Assembly (NCBI RefSeq): GCF_042648405.1
Contig: NZ_JBHRXV010000001.1
Span: 310,001 to 374,000 of the forward strand
DNA: 64,000 nucleotides
DNA from: Sphingoaurantiacus capsulatus
GTDB taxonomy: Bacteria > Pseudomonadota > Alphaproteobacteria > Sphingomonadales > Sphingomonadaceae
Direction of reading: 5' to 3'
Positions 51,140 to 59,345 of the stretch are shown here, piece after piece. The notes beneath the pieces are model-generated. The model was not told the origin of the DNA, ran no database searches, and saw nothing but the letters and a program-made list of their open reading frames with translations. Made by a program: the position numbers and the translations under genes. Within the stretch, counting starts at the first letter, position 1, and every line of letters starts with the position of its first letter.

Positions 51140-52288
51140 ATGCGCAAGCTCAGCCTTCTCGCCGCCGCCACGGCGCTCGCCACCGCCCTCGCCGCCGCCA
51201 TGCCCGCGCTCGCCGCGCCGACCTACACGCTGACCGACATCGGCGACCTCGCCGGCGGGTCGAACTACAGCGTCGCCTACGGCATCAACAACCTTGGCCA
51301 GGTCGTCGGCAGCAGCATCGGCGCCAGCGGCCAACAGATCGGCTTCAGCTGGACCAACGGCGTGATGACCGCCTTGCCAAACCTGCCCGGCGGCAACAAC
51401 TATGGCACCCTCGCGCGCGGCATCAACGATTCCGGTCAGATCGTCGGGAGCGGCATCGGGCTCAATGGCAGCACGCCGGTTAATCGCGGCATCGTCTGGC
51501 AGAACGGCGTCGCCACCTCGATGGGTGACCTGCCCGGCGGCGGCGACCTCAGCCAGGGCTGGGGCATCAACGCCAGCGGCCAGGTCGCCGGTACCAGCGC
51601 CGCAGCCAGCGGGACGACATCGGCGCTCTGGCAGAACGGCAGCCTGACCAATCTGGGCGACTTGCCCGGGGCGGCTAGCAGCCAGGGCCTCGCCGTCAAC
51701 AGCAGCGGGCACGTGGTCGGCGTGACCGCCTTTTCCGGCACATCCAAGGCAACGCTGTTCGTCAACGGGCAGGCCACCGACCTCGGCGATCTGCCGGGCG
51801 GCGCCGTCAGCAGCGTCGCGCGCGGCATCAGCGACGCCGGCCACATCGTGGGACAGAGCATTACGACCAACGGCTCGACCAATGTGACCCACGCCTTCAT
51901 GCTGATCAACGGCGTGATGACCGACCTCGGCGACCTCGCCGGCGGCACCAACCAGAGCATTGCCTTCGGCGTCAACAGCGCCGGCCGCGTCGCCGGCTAT
52001 GGCTTTGACAGCGTCGGCAGCCAGGCGACGATGTGGTTCGACAGCCAGATCTTCTCGCTCGCCTCGCTGGTCTCGAACCTCGGCGGCTGGCGGCTCATCC
52101 AGGCGACGGCGATCAACGAGCGTGGCCAGATCGTCGGTTCCGGAACCCTCGGCGGCGTCACCCGCGCCTTCCTGCTGACGCCCGACAGCTTCGACGACGC
52201 GGTCGCCGAAGTGCCGGAGCCCGCGGCGCTCGGCCTGTTCGGCCTCGGCCTCGCCGCGCTCCGCCTGCGCCGCCGCCGCGCCGCCTGA
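51140..52288 (+). CDS. HAF-repeat PEP-CTERM protein 2
   Basis: A 382-aa protein (MRKLSLLAAATALATALAAA) 34 bp after gene 1, sharing nearly identical repeats and C-terminal VPEPAALGLFGLGLAALRLR. The last 100 residues (DSQIFSLASLVSNLGGWRLI; TRAFLLTPDSFDDAV) are almost identical to gene 1, so the pair arose by recent duplication. Same layout and predicted surface location as gene 1. Probably in one transcript with gene 1 and gene 3. Confidence 0.85.
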   Translation: MRKLSLLAAATALATALAAAMPALAAPTYTLTDIGDLAGGSNYSVAYGINNLGQVVGSSIGASGQQIGFSWTNGVMTALPNLPGGNNYGTLARGINDSGQIVGSGIGLNGSTPVNRGIVWQNGVATSMGDLPGGGDLSQGWGINASGQVAGTSAAASGTTSALWQNGSLTNLGDLPGAASSQGLAVNSSGHVVGVTAFSGTSKATLFVNGQATDLGDLPGGAVSSVARGISDAGHIVGQSITTNGSTNVTHAFMLINGVMTDLGDLAGGTNQSIAFGVNSAGRVAGYGFDSVGSQATMWFDSQIFSLASLVSNLGGWRLIQATAINERGQIVGSGTLGGVTRAFLLTPDSFDDAVAEVPEPAALGLFGLGLAALRLRRRRAA

Positions 52289-52306
52289 TCCGCCGAGGAA
52301 CGCCCC

Positions 52307-53443
52307 ATGCGCTCGCTCAAGCTTCTCGCCGCCGCTGCGGCCCTCGCTACCGCCATGCCCGCGCTCGCCGCGCCGACCTACACGCTGACCGACATCGGCG
52401 ACCTCGCCGGCGGCAGCAATTACAGCGCCGCCTGGGGGCTCAACAATCTCGGTCAGGTCGTCGGCCAGAGCAGCGGCGCCAGCGGGATGCGCGCCTTCGT
52501 CTGGGCCAACGGCACGATGACCGCGCTGCCGACGCTTGCCGGCGCCGGGGGCTTTGGCACGGGCGCGCGCGGCATCAACGATGCCGGCCAGATCGTCGGC
52601 AACGGTGTCGGCTTCATCGGCCAGCAGGCGGTGTTTCGCGGCATCGTCTGGCAGGACGGCGTCGCGACCTCGATCGGTGACCTGGCCGGCGGGCCCAACT
52701 ACAGCGAGGCTTACGCCATCAACAACAGCGGCCAGGTTGCGGGAACGAGCTATGCCACCAGCGGCCAGGCCGCAGCGATCTGGCAGAACGGGTCGCTGAG
52801 CGCGCTCGGCGACCTGCCCGGCGGCAGCTCGGCCGGTCTGGGCTATGCGATCAACGCCGATGGCCAGGTGGCCGGGCAAGGCGGCGCTGCGACCGGCACC
52901 CGCGCCGCGCTCTACACCCAAGGCCAGGTCACCAACCTTGGCGACCTGCCCGGCGGCGGCGACAGCAGCATCGCGCGTGGCATCAACGACGCCGGCCATG
53001 TCGTCGGGCAGAGCAGCACCGTCAACGCCGCCAGCCAGAACGTCACGCACGCCTTCCTGTGGGTGAACGGCGTGATGACCGACCTCGGCGATCTCGCGGG
53101 CGGCGCTGACGGCAGTTTCGCCTATGACATCAACAACGCCGGCCGCGTTGTCGGCTACGGCCTCGGCAGCACCGGGGCGGAGGCGGCGATGTGGTTCGGC
53201 GGCGAGGTCTTCTCGCTGGGATCGCTCGTCGCCAACCTGGGCGGCTGGCAACTGACGCAGGCGAGCGCCATCAACGAGCGCGGCCAGATCGTCGGCTACG
53301 GCCTCCTCAACGGCACCACCCGCGCCTTCCTGCTGACACCGGACGCGTTCGACGACGCGGTCGAAGTCCCCGAACCGGCAGCGCTCGGCCTGTTCGGCCT
53401 CGGCTTCCTCGGCCTCGCGCTGCGGCGGCGTCGCAAGGGCTGA
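52307..53443 (+). CDS. HAF-repeat PEP-CTERM protein 3
   Basis: A 378-aa protein 18 bp after gene 2, from ATG 52307 (MRSLKLLAAAAALATAMPAL). Repeats are of the same type (DLAGGSNYSAAWGLNNLGQV) but more diverged than genes 1 and 2. C-terminus VPEPAALGLFGLGFLGLALR then RRRKG. Last of the first three-gene block; a GTCATC-type half repeat and a palindrome follow. Confidence 0.85.
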   Translation: MRSLKLLAAAAALATAMPALAAPTYTLTDIGDLAGGSNYSAAWGLNNLGQVVGQSSGASGMRAFVWANGTMTALPTLAGAGGFGTGARGINDAGQIVGNGVGFIGQQAVFRGIVWQDGVATSIGDLAGGPNYSEAYAINNSGQVAGTSYATSGQAAAIWQNGSLSALGDLPGGSSAGLGYAINADGQVAGQGGAATGTRAALYTQGQVTNLGDLPGGGDSSIARGINDAGHVVGQSSTVNAASQNVTHAFLWVNGVMTDLGDLAGGADGSFAYDINNAGRVVGYGLGSTGAEAAMWFGGEVFSLGSLVANLGGWQLTQASAINERGQIVGYGLLNGTTRAFLLTPDAFDDAVEVPEPAALGLFGLGFLGLALRRRRKG

Positions 53444-53455
53444 TCCGCCACACCA

Positions 53456-53517
53456 GCGGGGGTCCATACGCCGAAGCGTCGGCGCTAATGGATTCCCGCC
53501 TTCGCGGGAATGACGAT
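53456..53517. repeat. half copy of GTCATCCCCGCG-class repeat
   Basis: GGGGGTCCATACGCCGAAGC and ATTCCCGCCTTCGCGGGAAT then GACGATG; the right arm resembles 49684. Follows HAF gene 3. Confidence 0.6.
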
Positions 53518-53561
53518 GTTGGGGAACATATCCCCCAAGAAAAGCGACAAACCGTTCGCGA

Positions 53562-53577
53562 GTCTCACGCGTGAGAC
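53562..53577. promoter_or_regulatory. GTCTCACG palindrome, copy 1
   Basis: A perfect 16-bp palindrome GTCTCACGCGTGAGAC, followed by GCCCGGGCAT. It is the first of three copies sharing the extended core (also at 54748 and 56115). It is 215 bp before the start of the 260-aa PEP-CTERM gene. Could be a regulator site or part of an RNA element. Confidence 0.55.
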
Positions 53578-53624
53578 GCCCGGGCATGGCGTCGCCATCC
53601 CGCCGCCCCTAAGCCCTCAAGGGT

Positions 53625-53745
53625 CAGGGGGGCGTTTTCCAGCGGCATTTGCGTGAGGGGTCGGCCAGCGGCCCGGTTCGGCAGGGCACGGCCGCACCGG
53701 AACATCCGCGGCCGTGCACCCTCTTGCCGCCGGAACCCCCGTTGA
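53625..53745 (+). promoter_or_regulatory. conserved leader block, copy 1
   Basis: About 120 bp beginning GGCGTTTTCCAGCGGCATTT and containing GGCCCGGTTCGGCAGGGCAC that is closely repeated at 54812-54932, both just upstream of PEP-CTERM genes. The conserved GC-rich arms (GCGGCCCGG, CCGCGGCCGT) suggest a structured 5' untranslated RNA or a duplicated promoter region. Confidence 0.5.
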
Positions 53746-53776
53746 ACGATACGCAACACGGGGGCTCGAAAAGATC

Positions 53777-54559
53777 ATGCTGAACCTGAAACTGGCGGCG
53801 CTCACCGCCGTCGCGCTGACCGCCCTGCCGGCGTCGGCGGCGATCGTGCGCTATGACGTCATCGCCGGCGGCCAGAATAATTCATGGGCGCAGCACACCA
53901 CCAGCTTTTGCTATTATTCGCCGAGCACGGCGCCGAACTGCGGCAACACCACCCATCATTCCGAGACCAATTTCGGGCTGACCGGACGGTTCATCGTCAA
54001 CGGCGACAATCTGCCGACCGACACCGACAACAACCCGAACCGCATGTACTACAGCCAGTACAACAACAGCTTCATGACCGCGTCGATGACCAAGACCGGC
54101 GGGACGATGGCGCTGCCCACGCCGACCACCGACGGCGGCGACCGCTCGATCATGTACTCGAACGGCAGCACCTATCAGCTCTATGGCCAGACCACCGCCG
54201 GCCACGGCTGGCAGTATGAATATCACAGCAACGGCCGCGTCGCCCGCCAGTGGATGCGCGACCAGTTCCTCGACATGTTCCTCTACACGCCGGGCGTGGT
54301 GACGAGCGTGATCGACGGCGACCAGTTCGCGACCGCCTTCGGCCCGTTCAACACCAACTCGCACCTGCGCTCGTTCGACCGCATCACCCAGTACACCTGG
54401 GACAGCGCCGGCCGGCAGACGAGCTACACCGAGAACACCAAATACGTCTGGGGCCGCGTCCAGTCGATCAACGCCGAACGCGTGCCGGAGCCCGCCGCGC
54501 TCGGCCTGTTCGGGCTGGGTGTCGTCGGCCTCGGGCTGCGGCGGCGGCGCAAGGGCTGA
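53777..54559 (+). CDS. PEP-CTERM sorting-domain protein (non-HAF)
   Basis: A 260-aa protein from ATG 53777 with signal peptide LNLKLAALTAVALTALPASA. The body is not HAF-like: Asn/Tyr/Thr-rich strands (SFCYYSPSTAPNCGNTTHHS) with a Cys pair, resembling a separate PEP-CTERM subfamily. It ends VPEPAALGLFGLGVVGLGLR then RRRKG. It is placed inside the HAF array, with an almost copied upstream region in common with HAF gene 4. Probable surface or matrix protein. Confidence 0.8.
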   Translation: MLNLKLAALTAVALTALPASAAIVRYDVIAGGQNNSWAQHTTSFCYYSPSTAPNCGNTTHHSETNFGLTGRFIVNGDNLPTDTDNNPNRMYYSQYNNSFMTASMTKTGGTMALPTPTTDGGDRSIMYSNGSTYQLYGQTTAGHGWQYEYHSNGRVARQWMRDQFLDMFLYTPGVVTSVIDGDQFATAFGPFNTNSHLRSFDRITQYTWDSAGRQTSYTENTKYVWGRVQSINAERVPEPAALGLFGLGVVGLGLRRRRKG

Positions 54560-54595
54560 GCGCCGTTCACCAGCGTCGAACCCGTCCCGGCCGCA

Positions 54596-54707
54596 CACCC
54601 TCACCCTCCCACCGCTTCGCGGCGGGCCCCTCCCTCTCCCGCAAGCGGGCGAGGGGCTGGAGCGGCGTCCCTCTCCCGCCTGCGGGAGAGGAAAGGTGAG
54701 GGTGTAC
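54596..54707. repeat. inverted repeat of CACCCTCACC class
   Basis: Imperfect arms CACCCTCACCCTCCCACCGC and GGAAAGGTGAGGGTG flank inner inverted arms CCCTCTCCCGCAAGCGGGCG / CCCTCTCCCGCCTGCGGGAG. Another mobile palindromic class, between the 260-aa gene and the second leader block. Confidence 0.65.
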
Positions 54708-54747
54708 CGGCGCGGGCGCGGGCGCATCCACAGAAAAAAGCCACGCT

Positions 54748-54763
54748 GTCTCACGCCTGAGAC
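54748..54763. promoter_or_regulatory. GTCTCACG palindrome, copy 2
   Basis: GTCTCACGCCTGAGAC, one base off perfect symmetry, followed by GCTCAGGCAT. Precedes leader block copy 2 and HAF gene 4 by 201 bp to the ATG. Confidence 0.55.
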
Positions 54764-54811
54764 GCTCAGGCATTCTGTCGAGCGGCGGCGCTTGCTAGCG
54801 CTCATGCCCGT

Positions 54812-54932
54812 CAGAGGGGCGTTTTCCAGCGGCATTTTGCGTGAGGGGTCGGCAGCGGCCCGGTTCGGCAGGGCACGGCCGATCCGGGGGCATCCGCGGC
54901 CGTACGCCCTCCTGCCGCCGAAGCTCCCCGTC
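54812..54932 (+). promoter_or_regulatory. conserved leader block, copy 2
   Basis: Near copy of 53625-53745 (GGGGCGTTTTCCAGCGGCAT; GCGGCCCGGTTCGGCAGGGC; ATCCGCGGCCGTACGCC), located just before HAF gene 4. The whole region from the palindrome to the block is thus duplicated upstream of two different PEP-CTERM genes. Confidence 0.5.
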
Positions 54933-54963
54933 TGTTCGAAAAGGATCAGGGGGCTCGTTGACC

Positions 54964-56094
54964 ATGAAGCATCTGAAGCTGGCGGCGCTCGCCGCGACCG
55001 CGCTGTTCGCCGCGCCGGCGCTCGCCGCGCCGACCTACACGCTCACCGACATCGGCGACCTCGCCGGCGGGTTCGATTACAGCACCGCCAGCGGCATCAA
55101 CATCCACGGCCAGGTGGTCGGGGGGAGCAGCACCGTCAGCTCGAGCGGCGCGACCGTTAACCGCGCGTTCGTCTGGACCAACGGCGTGATGACCGAACTG
55201 CCGCGGGCGCCCGGCGCCGGCAACACCTTCGGCGACGCCGCGTTCGGCATCAACGATTCAGGCCAGATCGTCGGCAATATGAACGGCCCGGCCGTCATCT
55301 GGCAGAACGGCAGCTTCACCCCGCTGAACCCGAGCGGCCCTTCGCCGTCGGCCTATGCGATCAACAACAGCGGCCAGGTGGCGAGCTATGCCGGCGTCCC
55401 CGGCGGCAATGTGGCCGCGCGGTGGGAGAATGGCGTGGCGACCGCCTTTGCCGATATCCCGGGCGGCCCCACCTCCTCGACCGGCGCGGCGATCAACAAC
55501 CACGGCGTGGTGGCCGGGCGCGGCACCGACGCCGCCGGCAATTCCAACGCGGCGATCTTCACCGCCGCCGGGCAGGCGACCAGCCTCGGCGACCTGCCCG
55601 GCGGCGGCTTTGCCAGCTCGGCGCAGGGCATCAACGATGCCGGCCACGTCGTCGGATGGGGCAGCGCCGCGACGGGCAGCCGCGCCTTCCTGTGGGTCAA
55701 TGGCGTGATGACCGACCTCGGCGACCTCGCCGGCGGCGCCAACAGCAGCACCGCCTATGACATCAACAACGCCGGCCGCATCGTCGGCACCGGCTATGAT
55801 GCCATGGGCAGTCAGGCGCTGATGTGGTTCGAAAGCCAGATCTTCTCGCTCGCCTCGCTGGTCTCGAACCTCGGCGGCTGGCGGCTGACCCACGCGACGG
55901 CGCTCAACGAGCGGGGGCAGATCGTGGGCTATGGCCAGTTCAACGGCAACACCCGCGCCTTCCTGCTGACCCCCGACGAGTTCGACGTCGATCCGTCCAC
56001 CGCCGTCCCCGAACCCGCCGCCCTCACCCTGTTCGGACTCGGCATCGTCGGCCTCGGCCTACGCCGGCGGCGGCGGAAAGCAGCGACCAACTAA
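54964..56094 (+). CDS. HAF-repeat PEP-CTERM protein 4
   Basis: A 376-aa protein from ATG 54964 (MKHLKLAALAATALFAAPAL), with HAF repeats like the three upstream genes (LTDIGDLAGGFDYSTASGIN) but more diverged, and C-terminus VPEPAALTLFGLGIVGLGLR then RRRRKAATN. It is separated from the first block by 1.5 kb holding another PEP-CTERM gene and duplicated regulatory sequence, so it is probably a separate transcription unit that arose by duplication and shuffling. Confidence 0.85.
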   Translation: MKHLKLAALAATALFAAPALAAPTYTLTDIGDLAGGFDYSTASGINIHGQVVGGSSTVSSSGATVNRAFVWTNGVMTELPRAPGAGNTFGDAAFGINDSGQIVGNMNGPAVIWQNGSFTPLNPSGPSPSAYAINNSGQVASYAGVPGGNVAARWENGVATAFADIPGGPTSSTGAAINNHGVVAGRGTDAAGNSNAAIFTAAGQATSLGDLPGGGFASSAQGINDAGHVVGWGSAATGSRAFLWVNGVMTDLGDLAGGANSSTAYDINNAGRIVGTGYDAMGSQALMWFESQIFSLASLVSNLGGWRLTHATALNERGQIVGYGQFNGNTRAFLLTPDEFDVDPSTAVPEPAALTLFGLGIVGLGLRRRRRKAATN

Positions 56095-56114
56095 AACGAC
56101 GGGGGTGCCGGTTT

Positions 56115-56130
56115 GTCTCACGATTGAGAC
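56115..56130. promoter_or_regulatory. GTCTCACG palindrome, copy 3
   Basis: GTCTCACGATTGAGAC followed by GCTGGGGCAT; 21 bp after HAF gene 4. No PEP-CTERM gene follows, so a role in gene regulation downstream is not evident for this copy; it may mark the end of the array. Confidence 0.5.
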
Positions 56131-56299
56131 GCTGGGGCATTGAGGCACCCCCGCCCTCCCCGGTAATTTCATGGTGATCGGGGGATCGCCCCCGCTGGCG
56201 TGCGTAGCGGCGCCCGCCGGTTTCTCAGCCAGCGGCGCCCGTACGCCGCGGCCCCAGACCGAATGTCCCTCTCCCCCTGACAGGCGGAGGGACCGGGGG

Positions 56300-56343
56300 A
56301 GGGCGGCCATCCGAACTGGACCCTCGGACGGCCGCCCTCTTTT
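56300..56343 (+). terminator. intrinsic terminator after HAF array
   Basis: Stem AGGGCGGCCATCCGA / TCGGACGGCCGCCCT (one G-U) with a 9-base loop then CTTTTC on the plus strand. Confidence 0.65.
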
Positions 56344-56353
56344 CATTTGGTGT

Positions 56354-56473
56354 CCCTCTCCCTGGAGGGGAGAGGGCGACTCGCGTCAGCGAGCGGGGTG
56401 AGGGTGGTCGCCGGTTAGCGCCCGCCATCCGACCACCCTCTCCCCAACCCCTCTCCCCTCCAGGGAGAGGGGC
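56354..56473. repeat. class B repeat
   Basis: Same element as at 39727, CCCTCTCCCTGGAGGGGAGA at the left and AACCCCTCTCCCCTCCAGGG at the right. Lies between the array terminator and the next operon. Nothing else is seen in the gap 56131-56535. Confidence 0.85.
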
Positions 56474-56535
56474 TCCGAAACCCTCCCCGCAAGCATAGCT
56501 TGTTGCTGCACCGCACCCGGTGCCAGCCTCACCCC

Positions 56536-57624
56536 ATGCTCACCAAAGCCGACGATTTCCCCATTCACCAGCGCGCCGAGCCGATCGCCTTCGCGGGCAC
56601 CGATCGCAATTTCTACGACCGCTATTTCTTCAACGGCTACAGCGCGGACGGCCGCCTGTTCTTCGCCGCGGCGATGGGCATCTACCCGCATCTGAACGTC
56701 ACCGACGCCGCCTTTTCGCTGGTGCACGGCGGCAAGCAGCGCTCGGTCCTCGCCTCCCGCCTGCTCGGCTTCGAGCGGATGGACACGCAGGTCGCGCCGA
56801 TCTCGGTGACCGTCGAGGAACCGCTGCAGCGCCTGCGCCTGACGCTCGCGCCCAACGACAGCGGCATCGAGGCGGAGCTGGTCTTCGACGGCCGCGCCTT
56901 CCCCATCGAGGAGCCGCGCTTCACCCGCCGCATCGGCACCCGCACCCTGATGGACGTGACGCGGATGACGCAGAACGGCCGCTACACCGGCTGGATCAGC
57001 CTTGACGGCCAGCGCCACGACGTCGCCGGCATGCTGGGAACGCGCGACCGCAGCTGGGGCGTGCGCCCCATCGGCGCGGCCGACCCGCAGCCGCCCGTGC
57101 CGATGGCGATGCCGCAATTCTATTGGCTGTGGGCGCCGCTCAACTTCCCCACCCACCAGCTCTATTTCCACACCAACGACGACGGCGACGGCCAGCCGTG
57201 GAACCGCTCGATGCTGCTGATCGGCCCGGACGGTACCCCGCGCAAATTGTGGGACGTGCGCTCGAAGCTCAGCTTCAAGCCCGGCACCCGCCACGCCAGC
57301 GCCGCGACGATCGAAGGCACCGGCACCGACGGCCCGGTCAAGGTCGAGCTGACCGTCCACGACACCTTCTTCATGCAGGGCATCGGCTACGGCCACCCGA
57401 CCCGCGCCCACGGCACCTTCCACGGCGAGCATTCGGTAGTGACCGAGACCATCGACACCGCGACCGCCGACGAGGGCACGATCCCGCTCAACCATATCCA
57501 GGCGCTGGTCACCGCCAAGCTGACACTGCCCGGCGGCCAAGAGGACGGCCGCGGCGTCCTCGAACAGCTGATCATCGGCCCGCACGCCCCGTCCGGCTTC
57601 ACCGGCATCTTCGATCTGGCATGA
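56536..57624 (+). CDS. hypothetical protein of a phosphotransferase-linked operon, CrtC-like beta protein
   Basis: A 362-aa protein from ATG 56536 (MLTKADDFPIHQRAEPIAFA). It reads as a two-lobed beta protein (RRIGTRTLMDVTRMTQNGRY TGWISLDG; MGTRDRSWGVRPIG-like RDRSWGVRPIGAAD), which resembles the hydroxyneurosporene synthase (CrtC)/lipocalin-like superfamily, with R-D-R-S-W-G-x-R typical of it. The substrate is unknown. It overlaps the next gene by ATGA, so it acts in the same pathway as the phosphotransferase. Confidence 0.7.
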   Translation: MLTKADDFPIHQRAEPIAFAGTDRNFYDRYFFNGYSADGRLFFAAAMGIYPHLNVTDAAFSLVHGGKQRSVLASRLLGFERMDTQVAPISVTVEEPLQRLRLTLAPNDSGIEAELVFDGRAFPIEEPRFTRRIGTRTLMDVTRMTQNGRYTGWISLDGQRHDVAGMLGTRDRSWGVRPIGAADPQPPVPMAMPQFYWLWAPLNFPTHQLYFHTNDDGDGQPWNRSMLLIGPDGTPRKLWDVRSKLSFKPGTRHASAATIEGTGTDGPVKVELTVHDTFFMQGIGYGHPTRAHGTFHGEHSVVTETIDTATADEGTIPLNHIQALVTAKLTLPGGQEDGRGVLEQLIIGPHAPSGFTGIFDLA

Positions 57625-58628
57625 GCGACAACATTGAGGCCTTGCTGGAAAAATGCCTCTCCATCCGCTGGGGCCAGCCGGTCAGCGTCTCGGGCCTCAA
57701 GCGCTTCCACGGCGGCGCCGCGCGCGAGACCTACCGCTTCGACGCCACCAGCGGCGGCACCACCCGCGGCCTCGTCCTGCGCCGCGACCCCGCCTCCAGC
57801 CTGATCGAGACCGACCGCCGCACCGAATTCGCCGCGCTCGCCGCCGTCCACGGCAGCGAAGTCCCCGTCCCCGAACCGCTGTTCGTCGACGAGAGCGGCG
57901 CCGAGCTGGGCGCGCCCGGCTTCATCATGTCCGAAGTTGCCGACGTGAAGCCCGGCGGCATCCTCACCCCCGACGCCTATGCCCCGCACGGCGCGTGGGT
58001 CGGCGAGCAGATGTTCACCATCCTCGGCCACATCCACGCCGCCGACCCCGCCGCTTTCGTCACCGGCACCCCGCCGCCCGCCCCCGAAGACTGCTGGCGC
58101 CAGCGCCTCGACCATTGGGCCGCGGCGGTCACCGCCGACGCGCTCGGCCCGGAGCCGATCTTCTGGGCGGGCGTCCGCTGGCTGGAACGCAACCCGCCGC
58201 CGACGCCCAGCCGCCTCGCCATCGTCCACGGCGACTATCGCTCGGGCAATTTCCTCGTCGACGACAATGGCCGCATCGGCGCGATCGTCGATTGGGAGAT
58301 GGCGCACATCGGCGACCCGCTCGAGGACCTCGCCTGGGCGATGGACCCCTTGTGGAGCCACGGCAGCCCCGGCCGTCCCGCCGGCACCGTCGACGAGGCC
58401 ACCGCCATCGCCCATTGGCGCCGGACCAGCGGGCTGACCGTGGACCCCACCGCCTTCGCCTGGTGGCGCGTCTATGCGCAGGTGATGGGCCTCGCCATCT
58501 GGATCTCGTCGGCGCGCGAGGTGGCGTCGGGCCGCTCGATCGACCCGATCATGGTCTTCTCGTCGCTCTACACCTACCGCTTCCACAACCGCACGCTCGC
58601 CGCCACCTTGCGGAGCCTCGCCGCATGA
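57621..58628 (+). CDS. phosphotransferase family protein (APH/ChoK fold)
   Basis: A 335-aa protein from ATG 57621. N-lobe KRFHGGAARETYRFDATSGG and VLRRDP provide the ATP-site Arg/Lys region; the catalytic loop reads VHGDYRSGNFLVDDNGRIGA and the metal loop IVDWEMAHIGDPLEDLAW. This is the APH-type phosphotransferase fold shared by aminoglycoside kinases and ACAD10-like enzymes. In this context (a CrtC-like neighbour and a third small gene) it likely phosphorylates a metabolite rather than an antibiotic. The substrate is unknown. Confidence 0.85.
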   Translation: MSDNIEALLEKCLSIRWGQPVSVSGLKRFHGGAARETYRFDATSGGTTRGLVLRRDPASSLIETDRRTEFAALAAVHGSEVPVPEPLFVDESGAELGAPGFIMSEVADVKPGGILTPDAYAPHGAWVGEQMFTILGHIHAADPAAFVTGTPPPAPEDCWRQRLDHWAAAVTADALGPEPIFWAGVRWLERNPPPTPSRLAIVHGDYRSGNFLVDDNGRIGAIVDWEMAHIGDPLEDLAWAMDPLWSHGSPGRPAGTVDEATAIAHWRRTSGLTVDPTAFAWWRVYAQVMGLAIWISSAREVASGRSIDPIMVFSSLYTYRFHNRTLAATLRSLAA

Positions 58629-58987
58629 GCCTCACCCCCGCCCAGCTCACCGTCACCCTCGGCATGGCGCAACTGACGATGGTAGCCCCCGCGCTCGAAG
58701 GCACCTACGCCGGCGGCACCGCCGCGACACTCGGCCTCGCGCTGATCCTCGTCGCGCAGGACAGCGCGACCTGGGACGCGCGGCAGGTGCGGGAGAGCGA
58801 AGGCGCCGCCGAACTGCTGGCCAGCGCCGGCGCCCCGGTGCCGGAAGGCCACGACCCCCGCCTCGCCGCGTTGGACACCCTGCTCGCCGAAACGCAGGAT
58901 CCCGCCCTCACCCGCCGCATCCTCGATTTCTACGTCGAGATCACCGAAGCGGCGGCGGTCACCCCCCCACCGCTTCCCTCTCCCTAG
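58625..58987 (+). CDS. small helical protein, third gene of operon (120 aa)
   Basis: A 120-aa protein from ATG 58625 coupled by ATGA to the phosphotransferase. Mostly helical (LTPAQLTVTLGMAQLTMVAP; EGAAELLASAGAPVPEGHDP). Its last residues (PPPLPSP) and stop are read from the class B repeat at 58976. Family not recognised, but co-occurrence with the two upstream genes points to a shared pathway. Confidence 0.65.
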   Translation: MSLTPAQLTVTLGMAQLTMVAPALEGTYAGGTAATLGLALILVAQDSATWDARQVRESEGAAELLASAGAPVPEGHDPRLAALDTLLAETQDPALTRRILDFYVEITEAAAVTPPPLPSP

Positions 58988-59095
58988 AGGGGAGAGGGCG
59001 ACTCGCGATAGCGAGCGGGGTGAGGGTGGTCGCCGGCTGGCACCCGCGCTCCGACCACCCTCTCCCCAACCCCTCTCCCCTCCAGGGAGAGGGGC
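58976..59095. repeat. class B repeat
   Basis: CCCTCTCCCTAGAGGGGAGA through CCCCTCCAGGGAGAGGGGC. It overlaps the 3' end of the 120-aa gene. Confidence 0.85.
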
Positions 59096-59145
59096 TCGCG
59101 CCCACCGCCAAGACCTCCCTCCGGAAGCGAGGCTCGCCCCACCGC

Positions 59146-59265
59146 CAAAGACCTCCCCTCCCCGAGGGGGAGGGGTAAGGGGTGGGCTGACCGGGCATCG
59201 GGTTACCGGGAAGACCAACCGCACCCATAGAACCCACCCCCAACCCCTCCCCCTCGGGGAGCGGA
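59146..59265. repeat. palindromic repeat, CCCCTCCCC class (copy 1)
   Basis: Arms CTCCCCTCCCCGAGGGGGAG and ACCCCTCCCCCTCGGGGAGC with centre GTGGGCTGACCGGGCATCGG. A second member is at 63044. It fills the gap between the class B repeat and the UspA gene; no gene was found in 58996-59345. Confidence 0.8.
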
Positions 59266-59345
59266 GAAGCGCCCCGCGCCAACCCGTCGCATATAAAAAT
59301 TCCTATAGTAACGCCCCCGCCGCCACCGCTCTAAGCCGGTCACCG

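Noticed and set aside
49876..51201. 441-codon minus-strand frame over HAF gene 1
   Set aside because: Same reason as the frame at 50978; no ribosome site and composition is antisense-like.
50978..53587. 869-codon minus-strand open frame across the HAF genes
   Set aside because: It is antisense to HAF genes whose plus-strand proteins have signal peptides, repeats and PEP-CTERM ends. The long frame is a by-product of high GC and repeated sequence.
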